Shown here: positions 50,173 through 60,100 of the stretch, one piece after another
Numbering within the stretch: the stretch's first letter is position 1
Layout of the letters: every line of letters starts with the position of its first letter
Source: Promicromonospora iranensis
Lineage (GTDB): Bacteria; Actinomycetota; Actinomycetes; Actinomycetales; Cellulomonadaceae
Assembly (NCBI RefSeq): GCF_028994805.1
Contig: NZ_JAJQQP010000004.1
Coordinates: forward strand, 248,001 to 312,000
Reading direction: 5' to 3'
DNA: 64,000 nt
The notes under the pieces: model-generated
Told to the model about the DNA's origin: nothing
The model's database searches: none
What the model saw: the letters and a program-made list of their open reading frames with translations, nothing else
Translations under genes and position numbers: made by a program

Positions 50173-51837
50173 TCAGCTCTCCGGCTGGCCGCCACGCGTG
50201 CGACGTCGGCTGCGGCTCCGACGGCGGGGCTGGCCACCGTCCTCGTCGCCGGCCGACGCCGGGCGCTCGCCCGACGGGGCGCTGTCGTCGCTGGCCACGG
50301 CTCCGGCGTCGGGCCGCGAGGTGGCACGGGGCTCGCTGTGCGAACCGCTCTGCCGGCCGCCGGAACGGGGTGCGCCGGAGCGCGGGCCGCCCGAGCGAGG
50401 AGCGCCGGAACGACCGCCGCCGGTGCGCGCACCGCTGTTGCGCTTGCCCGTCTCACCCAGGTCCTCGACGTCCTCGGCGTCCAGCCCGGCGAGGTGCTGT
50501 GCGGACCGCGGCAGGCGGCCCTTCGTGCCCTCGGGGATGTTCAGGTCCGCGAACAGGTGCGGCGACGTGGAGTAGGTCTCGACCGGCTCGGGGTACCCGA
50601 TCTCGAGCGCCTTGTCGATCAGCGACCAGCGCGGCACGTCGTCCCAGTCCACGAAGGTGACGGCGGTACCGGTGTTGCCCGCGCGGCCGGTGCGGCCCAC
50701 GCGGTGCAGGTAGATGCGCTCGTCCTCGGGGCACTGGTAGTTGACCACGTGCGTCACGTCGTCGACGTCGATGCCGCGGGCGGCGACGTCCGTGGCGACG
50801 AGCACGTCGATCTTGTTGTTGCGGAACGCGCGCAGTGCCTGCTCGCGCGCGCCCTGGCCCAGGTCACCGTGGATCGCACCGGACGCGAAGCCGCGGGTCT
50901 GCAGCTCGTCGGCGACCTTGGCGGCCGTGCGCTTGGTGCGCGCGAACACGATGCTGCGACCGCGGCCCTCGGACTGGAGCAGGCGTGCCAGCACCTCGAT
51001 CTTGTCCAGGGCGTGGGCCCGGTACACGACCTGCTTGATGTTCTTGACGGTCGCGCCCTGGTCGTCCGGCTCGGCGGCCCGGATGTGCGTGGGCTGCTTC
51101 ATGTAGCGGCGGGCCATGGAGACCACGGCGCCGGGCATGGTCGCGCTGAACAGCATCGTGTGCCGCTGCGCGGGGGTACGGGCCAGGATCTTCTCGACGT
51201 CGGGCAGGAACCCGAGGTCGAGCATCTCGTCGGCCTCGTCGAGCACCACCGTCGCCGCGCGGAGCAGCGTGAGGTGACCCTGGTTGAGCAGGTCGATCAT
51301 GCGGCCGGGCGTGCCCACCACGACGTCGACGCCGGTCTTCATGGCCTCGATCTGCGGCTCGTAGGCACGGCCGCCGTAGACCTGGACGATCCGGACGCTG
51401 CGGTGGGCGGACGCCGTGCTCAGGTCGTTCGCCACCTGCACCGCGAGCTCGCGGGTCGGGACCACGACGACGGCCTGGGGCTTGCCGGGCGCGACGAGCT
51501 CGTCGTAGCCGGGCTCACCGGGGGCGACGACGCGGTGCAGCAGCGGTACGCCGAAGCCGAGCGTCTTGCCGGTACCGGTCTTGGCCTGGCCGATGATGTC
51601 GTGGCCGCTCATCGCGACCGGAAGGGTCATCGCCTGGATCGGGAACGGGTGGGTGATGCCCGAGTCCTTCAGCGCCTCGACGATCTCCGGGCGGACACCG
51701 AAGTCCGCGAAGGTCACGTTCTGCGCCTGGATGGCGGACGGGCTGGAGTAGTCGGGCCCCGAGCCGGTCGTCGGCTCGGGTGTCACGGTGACCGCGTCTG
51801 CGGCCGGGGTGTCTGTCGTAGTCACTGGCGCCTTCAT
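50173..51837 (-). CDS. DEAD-box ATP-dependent RNA helicase
   Basis: A 554-residue helicase. Q-motif FGVRPEIVEALKDSGITHPFPIQ, motif I AKTGTGKT, DEAD in VLDEADEML, SAT in LFSATMP, motif V ARGIDVDD, motif VI HRVGRTGRAG. The last 100 residues are basic and low-complexity with GAPRSGG-type repeats, common in RNA-binding tails of these enzymes. It should unwind RNA duplexes in ribosome assembly or RNA turnover. A 313 bp gap upstream may contain a long 5' leader. Confidence 0.94.
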   Translation of the reverse strand: MKAPVTTTDTPAADAVTVTPEPTTGSGPDYSSPSAIQAQNVTFADFGVRPEIVEALKDSGITHPFPIQAMTLPVAMSGHDIIGQAKTGTGKTLGFGVPLLHRVVAPGEPGYDELVAPGKPQAVVVVPTRELAVQVANDLSTASAHRSVRIVQVYGGRAYEPQIEAMKTGVDVVVGTPGRMIDLLNQGHLTLLRAATVVLDEADEMLDLGFLPDVEKILARTPAQRHTMLFSATMPGAVVSMARRYMKQPTHIRAAEPDDQGATVKNIKQVVYRAHALDKIEVLARLLQSEGRGRSIVFARTKRTAAKVADELQTRGFASGAIHGDLGQGAREQALRAFRNNKIDVLVATDVAARGIDVDDVTHVVNYQCPEDERIYLHRVGRTGRAGNTGTAVTFVDWDDVPRWSLIDKALEIGYPEPVETYSTSPHLFADLNIPEGTKGRLPRSAQHLAGLDAEDVEDLGETGKRNSGARTGGGRSGAPRSGGPRSGAPRSGGRQSGSHSEPRATSRPDAGAVASDDSAPSGERPASAGDEDGGQPRRRSRSRRRTRGGQPES

Positions 51838-52149
51838 CTCTCGCGGCGCGGTGGGCCCTCATGGCCCGGCGATCGCGCCTTCGTGCGGCAGCCGATCGTG
51901 AAAATCATCGCGCGCCGGGGTTGGACCCAGGCTGCGCGTCCTGTCGGGGCGGCCTCCTGGGAGACCGAAGCACAGGCTCGGGGGTCGGAACGTGACGACC
52001 GGGCAACCGATGTACGTCATTCATGGTACGCGCACGATGTTTCCGCGTGGTGAGCGAAACACGTTCACTGCCCCGTTAGTAATGAACGCCACGTGGCGGA
52101 CGGCGCGTGCGGGTGTGCCGTCCGCCACGTGGCGTGGGGTACAGCTCGC
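51838..52149. other. 312 bp gap upstream of the RNA helicase
   Basis: It holds the helicase promoter region and, at its far end, the hairpin after the DUF3107 gene (52087-52134). A small GGGCC-CTCAT-GGCCC stem lies near 51852-51866 close to the helicase start and may be part of its leader. I see no gene. Confidence 0.55.
52087..52134 (-). terminator. Terminator hairpin after the DUF3107 gene
   Basis: Perfect 18-nt arms 52087-52104 and 52117-52134 with a 12-nt loop. Each arm also contains the self-complementary CGCCACGTGGCG. It is 15 bp beyond the DUF3107 stop on the minus strand and is followed on that strand by a moderately T-rich stretch (TTCATTACTAA). Confidence 0.8.
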
Positions 52150-52371
52150 TCAGACCGCGCCGAAGCCGACCTTGCGCTGCTCCTCGGAACCGATCTCGAC
52201 GTAGCCGATGGCGGCACCGGGGACGATCACTTGGCGGCCGCGCGAGTCGGTGAGCTCGAGGGTGCCACCGGTCAGGGCCTTCTTGACGGCAGTCGCGACG
52301 GCCTCCGCGCTCTCTTCCGTCTCGACAACGACCTCGCGCGTCAGGTTCTGCACACCGATGGTGACGTCCAC
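52150..52371 (-). CDS. DUF3107 protein
   Basis: A 73-residue protein (MDVTIGVQNLTREVVVETEE... GYVEIGSEEQRKVGFG) that matches DUF3107, a small actinobacterial family of unknown function normally placed next to a DEAD-box helicase and the DUF3152/AdnAB block, as here. Start is GTG 52371 with GGAG 6 nt upstream. It ends in a strong hairpin terminator. Confidence 0.93.
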   Translation of the reverse strand: MDVTIGVQNLTREVVVETEESAEAVATAVKKALTGGTLELTDSRGRQVIVPGAAIGYVEIGSEEQRKVGFGAV

Positions 52372-52607
52372 GTTTACTCCAGTTCGGTCGGGGATTGCGC
52401 CGTGTGCCCGGTGATCCGGGGACCCGGCCTGACGATCCTAGTCACGCGGCGGCGCCCTCGGCCCGCGGTTTCGCCGTGGGCCGACAGGAGAGGCGGCACA
52501 GGTCCGGGTGGGAGGGTGCGGACCCGAGGCGCGGACCGGGTGCAGACCGTGCGTGCCCGGCGCTGCTGTGGACAGGGGCATGGGCGGATGGCCTCGTGCG
52601 TGGCACC

Positions 52608-53744
52608 ATGGTCGGCGTGAGCAGACCGTCCTCCCCCCGGCGCGCCGGCAGGCACGCCCGTGAGGGCGCGCCTGCGGGTTTCCTGTCCGAGGGCGTTGCC
52701 GCCGGTCGTTCCGCGGCGCGGAAGGTCAAGCGGCGCGCTGCGCAGGACCCCCGGCGCGCGATGGTCTCGCTCGGCGTGTGCCTCACCGTAGGGCTCGGTG
52801 GCGGCATGGCGGCCACCATGAGCACGGAGCCGGACGCGTCCGCGGCAGTGGTGGCCGGTGTCGTCGAGGACAACCTGGGCGCGGAGGCGGCCGCGGCGGT
52901 GCGCAACGTGTACGAGGCGGCCAGGTCCGGCGAGCGGACCTCGCCCCCTCCGTCGACGACGCCGCCGGGTGCCGCCGCGGAGGCCGGCGCCGCGTCGGGC
53001 ACCGGGGCCGGCGTGGGTACCGCGGCGGACGAGCTGCTCGAGCCGCCGACGTCCGACCTGCCCGAGCCCCTGGCCGCGGCTCCGGACGGCGAGCCGGCCC
53101 CGGAGAAGTCGCTGCCGCCCTCGCCCAGCCCGAGTCCCAGCGCCAGCTCTGCCCCGACGCCGGAGCCCGGGTCCGGCCTGGTCGGTACGAAGATCGCCGT
53201 CGAGGAGAAGCTGTCCGGCGAGCTCGTCGTGGCCAGCGGGTCCCGTCCCGCGCCCGCGGAGGGGAAGGTCTGGCGGGTCCAGATCGCCGTCGAGAAGGGT
53301 CTGCCGGTGGATCCGGAGGTCTTCGCGGAGTCCGTGCTGGCCACCCTGAACGACCCGCGCGGCTGGAACGCCGCTGACGGTTCCACCTTCGCGTGGACCG
53401 ACTCCGACCGCTACGACGCGCGGGTGGTGCTCGCGAGCCCCGGCACCACCGACCGGCTCTGCCTCCCGCTGGACACGATCGGCGAGCTCTCGTGCGGCAT
53501 CGAGGAGACCGCGGTGCTCAACTTCAAGCGCTGGGCCACGGGCTCCCAGGCGTGGGAGAACACCGGGCGCTACCGGCAGTACCTCGTGAACCACGAGGTC
53601 GGGCACGTGATCGGGTACCGCCACGACCTGTGTACCGGTGAGGGTGAGCACGCGACGGTGATGGTGCAGCAGACCACCACCACGAGCGGCTGCATCCCCG
53701 AGCCCTGGCCGGTCCCCGACGCACCGGTCCCCGCTGCGGAGTGA
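52608..53744 (+). CDS. DUF3152 protein with metzincin zinc motif
   Basis: About 378 residues. A basic N-terminus, one hydrophobic helix (MVSLGVCLTVGLGGGMAAT) and a Pro/Ser/Ala-rich linker lead to an outside domain with HEVGHVIGYRH (from residue 329), a full HExxHxxGxxH zinc-binding motif of metzincin proteases. Cys pairs (DRLCLP, LSCGIEE, DLCTGE, SGCIPE) suggest disulfides. It should be a secreted or membrane-tethered metalloprotease, an activity not shown for the family. ATG 52608 or GTG 52617 are both possible starts. It is followed by adnA after 58 bp. Confidence 0.85.
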   Translation: MVGVSRPSSPRRAGRHAREGAPAGFLSEGVAAGRSAARKVKRRAAQDPRRAMVSLGVCLTVGLGGGMAATMSTEPDASAAVVAGVVEDNLGAEAAAAVRNVYEAARSGERTSPPPSTTPPGAAAEAGAASGTGAGVGTAADELLEPPTSDLPEPLAAAPDGEPAPEKSLPPSPSPSPSASSAPTPEPGSGLVGTKIAVEEKLSGELVVASGSRPAPAEGKVWRVQIAVEKGLPVDPEVFAESVLATLNDPRGWNAADGSTFAWTDSDRYDARVVLASPGTTDRLCLPLDTIGELSCGIEETAVLNFKRWATGSQAWENTGRYRQYLVNHEVGHVIGYRHDLCTGEGEHATVMVQQTTTTSGCIPEPWPVPDAPVPAAE

Positions 53745-53802
53745 GTGTCCCGCCATGGGGCGAAACGGGCATTAACGACGCCTCCGCGCGGGGCCTCCGG
53801 GA

Positions 53803-56800
53803 GTGTCAGTGGCTCGTGGTTCGATCGTCCACGTGACACCGACCCTCGCCCTCGCACCTCGGCTGACGCCGCCCGGAGACCGTTCCGACGCTGCCGTCTC
53901 CGTGCCGCTCGACGACACCCAGGCGGCTGCGGCCGAGGCTGCTCTGAGCAACCGGGCGACGCTGGTCCTCGGGGCGCCCGGCTCGGGCAAGACCACTGTC
54001 ACGTGCGAGGTCGCCGTGCGGGCGCTCGACTCCGGCATGCGACCGGAGCGCGTGCTGGTCCTCGCGTCGTCCCGGCGAGCCGCGGCACGGCTGCGGGACG
54101 AGGTAGCGGCGCAGGCCGGGCGTACGGTCGGCGCGCCGATGGTGCGCACGGCCTCGTCGGCCGCCTTCGCCGTGCTCCACAAGCGAGCCGCGGCACTGGA
54201 GCAGCCGACACCCACGCTGGTCTCGGGCCCGGAGCAGGACCTGGTGCTCGCCGAGCTGCTCGCGGGGCACGTGGCGGGCGAGGGTCGGCCGCTGGCCCTG
54301 CCACCCGGCCTGCCCGAGGAGTCGCTCGGCCTGCGCGGACTCCGCCAGGAGCTGCGTGACCTGCTCATGCGCGCCGCAGAGCGGGGCCTCGGCCCGGTCG
54401 AGCTCGACGAGATGGGGCGCGCGAACAACCGCCCCGAGTGGGTGATGGCCGCGCAGATCTACGAGGAGTACCTCGACACGATGGCGCTGCGGCTCGCCAC
54501 GCCCGACGCCGGGCCGCGCTACGACCCCGCAGTGGTCATCGACGAGGCCGCCGAGTCGCTGCGTGCCTGGGAGGACGAGGTGCCGGGCACGCCGCGGCCC
54601 ACGTGGGACCTGGTCGTGGTGGACGACTACCAGGAGGCCACCGCCGCGACCGTCCGCCTCCTGCGTGTGCTGCACGACGACGGCGCCCGCCTGGTCCTGC
54701 TGTCCGACCCGGACTCCGCCGTCCAGACCTTCCGCGGTGCCGCACCGGGCCTCACGGGCCGGGCCGCGGCGCCGGCCGGACCCGGTCGGGCCTTCGGCGC
54801 GTTCGACGCCGAGACGGTGGTGCTGGGCACGGTCTGGCGCCAGCTGCCCGAGCTGCGCGCGGTCACCCGCGCGGTGACGAACCGGATCCCGGTGTCGGCG
54901 AGTGCGCTGCACCGGCGCGCGACGGCGTACACGCCCGAGGACGCTGCGGGTGCGCCTGCCCTCGACGAGCCGGCCGAGGCACCGGAGACCGCTGCGGGCA
55001 CCGCCGCCGCGGAGCCTGCCACGACGCCCTCTACGGAGCCCACGTCGTCCGTCCAGGTGGCGGTGCTGTCGGGCGCGGCCCAGGAGGCTGCCTGGATCGC
55101 CCGGGAGCTGCGGGCCGAGCACCTGCTGCGGGGCACTCCCTGGGAGCGGATGGCGGTGATCGCCCGGAGCGGTACGCGGCTGGCGGCGCTGCGGCGCGAG
55201 CTGGTGTCGGCATCGGTGCCGGTCGCGCTGCTCGGGTCGGACCTGCCGCTCCGCGACGAGCCCGCCGTGGCGCCGCTGCTGGCGGCGGTGAAGACGTGTG
55301 CGGGCGCCCCACGTGGGAGCCTGGAGGCCCTGATCGCCGAGGAGCTCGACGGCGACGAGCCGGTGCTGGACCCCGAGACGGCGGCGCTGCTGCTCATCTC
55401 GCCGATCGGCGGTCTCGACGCCGTGGCGCTCCGCCGGCTGCGGCGCGCGCTGCGGTCGGAGGAGCTGGCGGCCGGTGGCGGCCGTACGTCGGACGCGCTG
55501 CTGGTCGAGGTGCTGGCCGACCCGGCACGTGCGGCCCTGCTGCCGACACAGGTACGGCGCGGACCGCTCGCCGTGGCCCGGGTCCTTGCCGCCGGACGTG
55601 AGGCGGCGGGGGAGCCGGGCGCCACCGCGCAGACGGTGCTCTGGTCGGTGTGGGCCGCCTCCGGTCTGGCCGAGCGGTGGAGTGCCGCCGCCCTCACCGG
55701 GGGACCGGCAGGGCTGCGGGCCGACCGCGACCTCGACTCGGTGCTCGCCCTGTTCCGCGCGGCGGAGACGTTCGTGGACCGGATGCCGGGTGCGCCGGTC
55801 GCCGCGTTCGTCGACTACCTGGCGTCGCAGGACCTCCCGGCCGACTCGCTGGCGGCGTCCGCCCAGGGCGCGGGAGCCGTGGAGGCGCTCACGCCTCCGG
55901 GCGCCGCGGGGCGTGAGTGGGACGTGGTGGTCGTGGCCGGTGTGCAGGACGGCGTCTGGCCCGACCTGCGCCTGCGCGACTCCCTGCTCGGTTCGCAGGC
56001 GCTGGTCGAGCTCATCGCCGGCCGCTCGGAGGACGGGCGGGTCGTCGGCGCGGAGGCACGGCGCCAGGTCCTCACCGACGAGCTACGCGCCTTCGCCGTG
56101 GCGGTCTCCCGTGCCCGACGGCGCCTCCTGGTCACCGCCGTGGAGGACACGGAGGAGGCCCCCAGCGTGTTCTGCGACCTCGTGTCGCCGCGGAACGACG
56201 GCGGCGACGGGCCGGACCCCCGGCGGGTGCCGGTCGGTCCGCCGCTCGACCTGCGCGGCGTGGTGGCCGCGGCCCGCTCCGAGCTGGTGCGCGCCGCCGC
56301 GCTGTCGACGCCGGGCGACCAGCCTGCTGCCGCGCTCCTCGCGGACCTCTCGGCAGCGGGCGTCGCCGAGGCGGACCCGAGCACCTGGTACGGCGTCGCC
56401 GGGGTGTCGAGCGAGGTCCCGCTGTGGGGTGCGCAGGACACCGTGACGGTATCGCCGTCGAAGGTCGAGACAGTGACCACGTGCGCCCTGCGCTGGGCGT
56501 TCGAGGCCGCGGGCGGCACCAAGCCGGACGCCACGCACCAGAACCTCGGCACGCTGCTGCACTCGATAGCGCAGAGCTACCCCCAGGGTTCGCTCACCGA
56601 GCTGAAGAAGGAGCTGGACCGGCGCTGGCCCGAGCTCGCGCTGCCCGACGGGTGGCCGTCGCTGCAGCTCCGCAAGCGGGCCGAGCGGATGGTCGAGCGG
56701 CTCGCCGACTACCTGGCGGACTCGGGGGAGCCGTTGCTCGTCGAGGCCGACTTCGACCTGCAGGTGGGCCGAGCCCGACTGCGCGGCCAGGTCGACCGCG

Positions 56801-57189
56801 TCGAGGACGCGGGCGACGGCAGCGTGACCGTGGCCGACCTCAAGACCGGCAAGTCCGCGGCGAGCAAGGACAAGGCAGCGGAGAACCCACAGCTCGGCGC
56901 GTACCAGCTCGCTGTGGAGGAGGGTGCGCTCGACCTGCCGGAGGGCACGGTCAGCAAGGGTGCGAGCCTCGTCTACGTCGGCACCGAGACGGTGTCGGCG
57001 AGCGTGCGGAACCAGCCCGCCCTCGTCCCGGACGAGGACGGCAACAGCTGGGCGCGCGACACCGTGGAGGGTGCCGCCGACACGATGGCCGCGGCGCAGT
57101 TCGCGGCGAAGAACAACGATCTGTGCGACGTGTGTCCTGTGCGGCGTTCCTGCCCGCTGCAGCCCGAAGGACGGAAGGTGGTTGAGTGA
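53803..57189 (+). CDS. adnA: AdnA-type helicase-nuclease subunit
   Basis: A 1128-residue subunit of the actinobacterial AdnAB helicase-nuclease, which resects DNA double-strand ends. Walker A GAPGSGKTTVTCE (about residue 57), Walker B LVVVDDYQEAT (DDYQE, deviating from the DEYQD of AdnB), and a C-terminal RecB-like nuclease with DLKTGK and QLGAYQLA. A four-Cys Fe-S set is visible: VTTCALRW and the end CDVCPVRRSC. Start GTG 53803 (GTG 53809 also possible). It overlaps adnB by 4 bases, so the two are co-translated. Confidence 0.93.
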   Translation: MSVARGSIVHVTPTLALAPRLTPPGDRSDAAVSVPLDDTQAAAAEAALSNRATLVLGAPGSGKTTVTCEVAVRALDSGMRPERVLVLASSRRAAARLRDEVAAQAGRTVGAPMVRTASSAAFAVLHKRAAALEQPTPTLVSGPEQDLVLAELLAGHVAGEGRPLALPPGLPEESLGLRGLRQELRDLLMRAAERGLGPVELDEMGRANNRPEWVMAAQIYEEYLDTMALRLATPDAGPRYDPAVVIDEAAESLRAWEDEVPGTPRPTWDLVVVDDYQEATAATVRLLRVLHDDGARLVLLSDPDSAVQTFRGAAPGLTGRAAAPAGPGRAFGAFDAETVVLGTVWRQLPELRAVTRAVTNRIPVSASALHRRATAYTPEDAAGAPALDEPAEAPETAAGTAAAEPATTPSTEPTSSVQVAVLSGAAQEAAWIARELRAEHLLRGTPWERMAVIARSGTRLAALRRELVSASVPVALLGSDLPLRDEPAVAPLLAAVKTCAGAPRGSLEALIAEELDGDEPVLDPETAALLLISPIGGLDAVALRRLRRALRSEELAAGGGRTSDALLVEVLADPARAALLPTQVRRGPLAVARVLAAGREAAGEPGATAQTVLWSVWAASGLAERWSAAALTGGPAGLRADRDLDSVLALFRAAETFVDRMPGAPVAAFVDYLASQDLPADSLAASAQGAGAVEALTPPGAAGREWDVVVVAGVQDGVWPDLRLRDSLLGSQALVELIAGRSEDGRVVGAEARRQVLTDELRAFAVAVSRARRRLLVTAVEDTEEAPSVFCDLVSPRNDGGDGPDPRRVPVGPPLDLRGVVAAARSELVRAAALSTPGDQPAAALLADLSAAGVAEADPSTWYGVAGVSSEVPLWGAQDTVTVSPSKVETVTTCALRWAFEAAGGTKPDATHQNLGTLLHSIAQSYPQGSLTELKKELDRRWPELALPDGWPSLQLRKRAERMVERLADYLADSGEPLLVEADFDLQVGRARLRGQVDRVEDAGDGSVTVADLKTGKSAASKDKAAENPQLGAYQLAVEEGALDLPEGTVSKGASLVYVGTETVSASVRNQPALVPDEDGNSWARDTVEGAADTMAAAQFAAKNNDLCDVCPVRRSCPLQPEGRKVVE

Positions 57190-60100
57190 CCAGGCACGAG
57201 CCGGAGACCCGGCTGTCCGCGCGTGCGATCGCCCGGCTGCTCGGCCGCCACGAGCCCACGGACGAGCAGGTCCGCGTCATCGAGTCGCCGCTGGAGCCCG
57301 CGCTCGTCGTCGCGGGGGCCGGCTCCGGCAAGACCGAGACCATGGCCGCGCGCGTCGTGTGGCTCATCGCCAACAAGCTGGTCCAGCCCGAGCAGGTGCT
57401 CGGCCTGACCTTCACGCGCAAGGCCGCGGGCGAGCTCACCCAGCGTGTGCAGACCCGCCTGGCCCAGCTCAACCGGGCACTGGGTGAGGAGTCGGGTGAG
57501 GCCCTGGCCGGCCTGGACCTCGACCGGCCCACCGTCGCCACGTACAACGCCTACGCCGCTTCCCTGGTCGCCGACCACGGCCTGCGCCTCGGCGTCGAGC
57601 CGAGCGCCCGTCTGCTCGGCCAGGCCGAGCAGTGGCAGCTCGCCTCCCAGGTGGTGGAGTCCTGGGACGAGGACCTCGGCACCGACAAGGCGGTCAGCAC
57701 CGTCACCGGCGCCGTCGTGGCCCTGTCGGGCGCGCTGGGCGAGCACCTCGTCGACCCCGCCGACGCCCGCGACCACCTGACCGAGATGGCAGAGCACCTC
57801 GAGTCCATCCCGCTCGGACCGAAGCAGAAGAAGCGCACCAAGGACGTCGACAAGCTCATCAGCTCGGTCGCCGAGCGAGCCCGGTTCGTGGACCTCGTCG
57901 TCGAGTACCGGCGCCGCAAGCGCATCGCCGAGGCGCTCGACTTCGGCGACCAGGTGGCCTTCGCCGCCCAGCTCGCCCGCGAGGTGCCGCTGGTGGGCGC
58001 CGCCGAGCGCGCGCGGTTCGAGGTGGTGCTCCTCGACGAGTACCAGGACACGTCCTACGCCCAGGTCGAGCTGCTGTCCGGCCTGTTCGGCGGCGGCCAC
58101 CCCGTGACCGCCGTCGGCGACCCCCACCAGTCCATCTACGGCTGGCGGGGTGCCTCCGCGGCAGGCCTCGCCCGCTTCCCCGGCCGCTTCCAACGCGACG
58201 ACGGCGCCCCCGCCGCCGTGCACTACCTCTCGACGTCCTGGCGCAACGACGCCGCGGTGCTCACCGCCGCCAACATCGTGTCGGGCCCGCTGCGCTCGCG
58301 GACCGGGGCGGGCACGAACGTCGAGGTGCCCCCGCTGGACCTGCGTCCAGGGGCCGGCGAGGGTGTGGTGTCGGCGCACGTCGCCGCGACGCTGGAGGAG
58401 GAGGCCGAGGCCGTCGCCGAGTGGGTGGCGGCACGCTGGCGCTCCGGTGAGCACCCGGACGGGCGATCCACTGCGGCCGTCCTCTGCCGGGCGCGAGCGC
58501 AGTTCCCCACCCTCGAGGTGGCGCTGCGCCGCCGCGGCCTCCCGGTCGAGGTGGTCGGTCTGGGTGGCCTGCTGTCGACCCCCGAGGTGGTCGACGTCGT
58601 CGCGCTGCTCCAGGCCGCGCACGACCCGTCGCGTGGTGATTCGCTGCTGCGGCTGCTCACCGGACCACGCCTCAACCTCGGGGCCTCCGACCTGCACGCC
58701 CTGGGTTCGTGGGCGGCCGACCTGGCGCGGATGGACGACCCGCGCCGGGCGGCGGCGTCCGCCGCTCCGGTGGACGCCGCGGACGGCTCCGACGGTGACG
58801 CGGACGACCCCCGTGTCGTCGAGGGCGACGTCTCGGACCACCGCTCGATCGTCGACGCGCTCGACGACCTGCCGCCGGTGGGGAAGCCGGCGCGCGACGG
58901 CCGGGTGCTGTCCGGGGACGCCCACGCGCGTCTGACGGCGCTGTCCCGACTGCTGCGGGACCTGCGTGGTCTCACGTATCTCTCGCTGCCCGAGCTGGTG
59001 GTCCAGGCCGAGCGCGCCCTCGGGCTCGACGTCGAGGCGGCCACCGCGGCAGCCCTGACGAGCGCCGGTGTCGGGGGCGCGGTGAGCGACCGAGGGCGCG
59101 AGCACCTCGACGCGTTCCGGGACGTGGCCGCGTCGTTCGCCCAGTCGTCGGACACGGCGACGCTCGGTGCGTTCCTGGCCTGGCTCGGCGTCGCGGGGGA
59201 GAAGGAGCGCGGCCTCGACATGCCGGTGCACGAGCCGGACCCGGACGCCGTCCAGGTGATCACCGCACACGCCGCCAAGGGCCTGGAGTGGGACGCGGTG
59301 GCTGTGGCGGGCCTCGCCGACGGTGCCTTCCCCACGTGGGACCGGGGCTCACGGTCGGGGGAGTCGTCGTCCGGCTGGCTGTCCGACCTCGGTGAGCTGC
59401 CCTATCACCTGCGTGGCGACGCGGACGACCTGCCGAGCTTCGCCTGGGAGCGCGCCTCCGACACCAAGGACCTCGTCGCGCTGCGCGACGAGTTCAAGTA
59501 CGCGTGCGGCGAGCACCGTCTCGCCGAGGAACGCCGGCTGGCGTACGTCGCGTTCACCCGTGCCCGGCGCGAGCTCTTCCTCACCGCGTCCTGGTGGGGT
59601 ACGGCGAGCCGCCCGCGCGGCGTCTCACCGTTCCTCGCCGAGCTGGCCGATGCCGGTCTGGTCACCACCGATCTCTGGGCGCCCATGCCGGCCCCGGACG
59701 CCGAGAACCCGCGCAACGCCGAGGAGCTGACGGCGGTCTGGCCTGCGCCGGACGGAGGCAGGGGACAGGCCGCCACCGGGCAGGACATCGCAGGGCAGGA
59801 CATCGCCGGGCCGGATGCCGCCGGCGGACAGCTCCTGACCGCTCGCGACGTCCTGCGTGCCACGGCCGGACTCGTGGACGAGGCGGCCGAGGAACGCCTG
59901 GTCGCGCTCGCCGCCATGCGCCTGCCGGCCGATGCGCTCACCGCACCGCGGGGTGCGGTCACCGACGCCGCCGGCCATGACCTGGTCGACCTCGCCCGCA
60001 TGCTCCTGGCCGAGCGCGACCGGCACGCGGACCGGGAGGTCGCCTTCCCGGCGCACGTGTCAGCATCCGGCCTGGTGCGGCTCGCCGCCGACCGAGAGGC

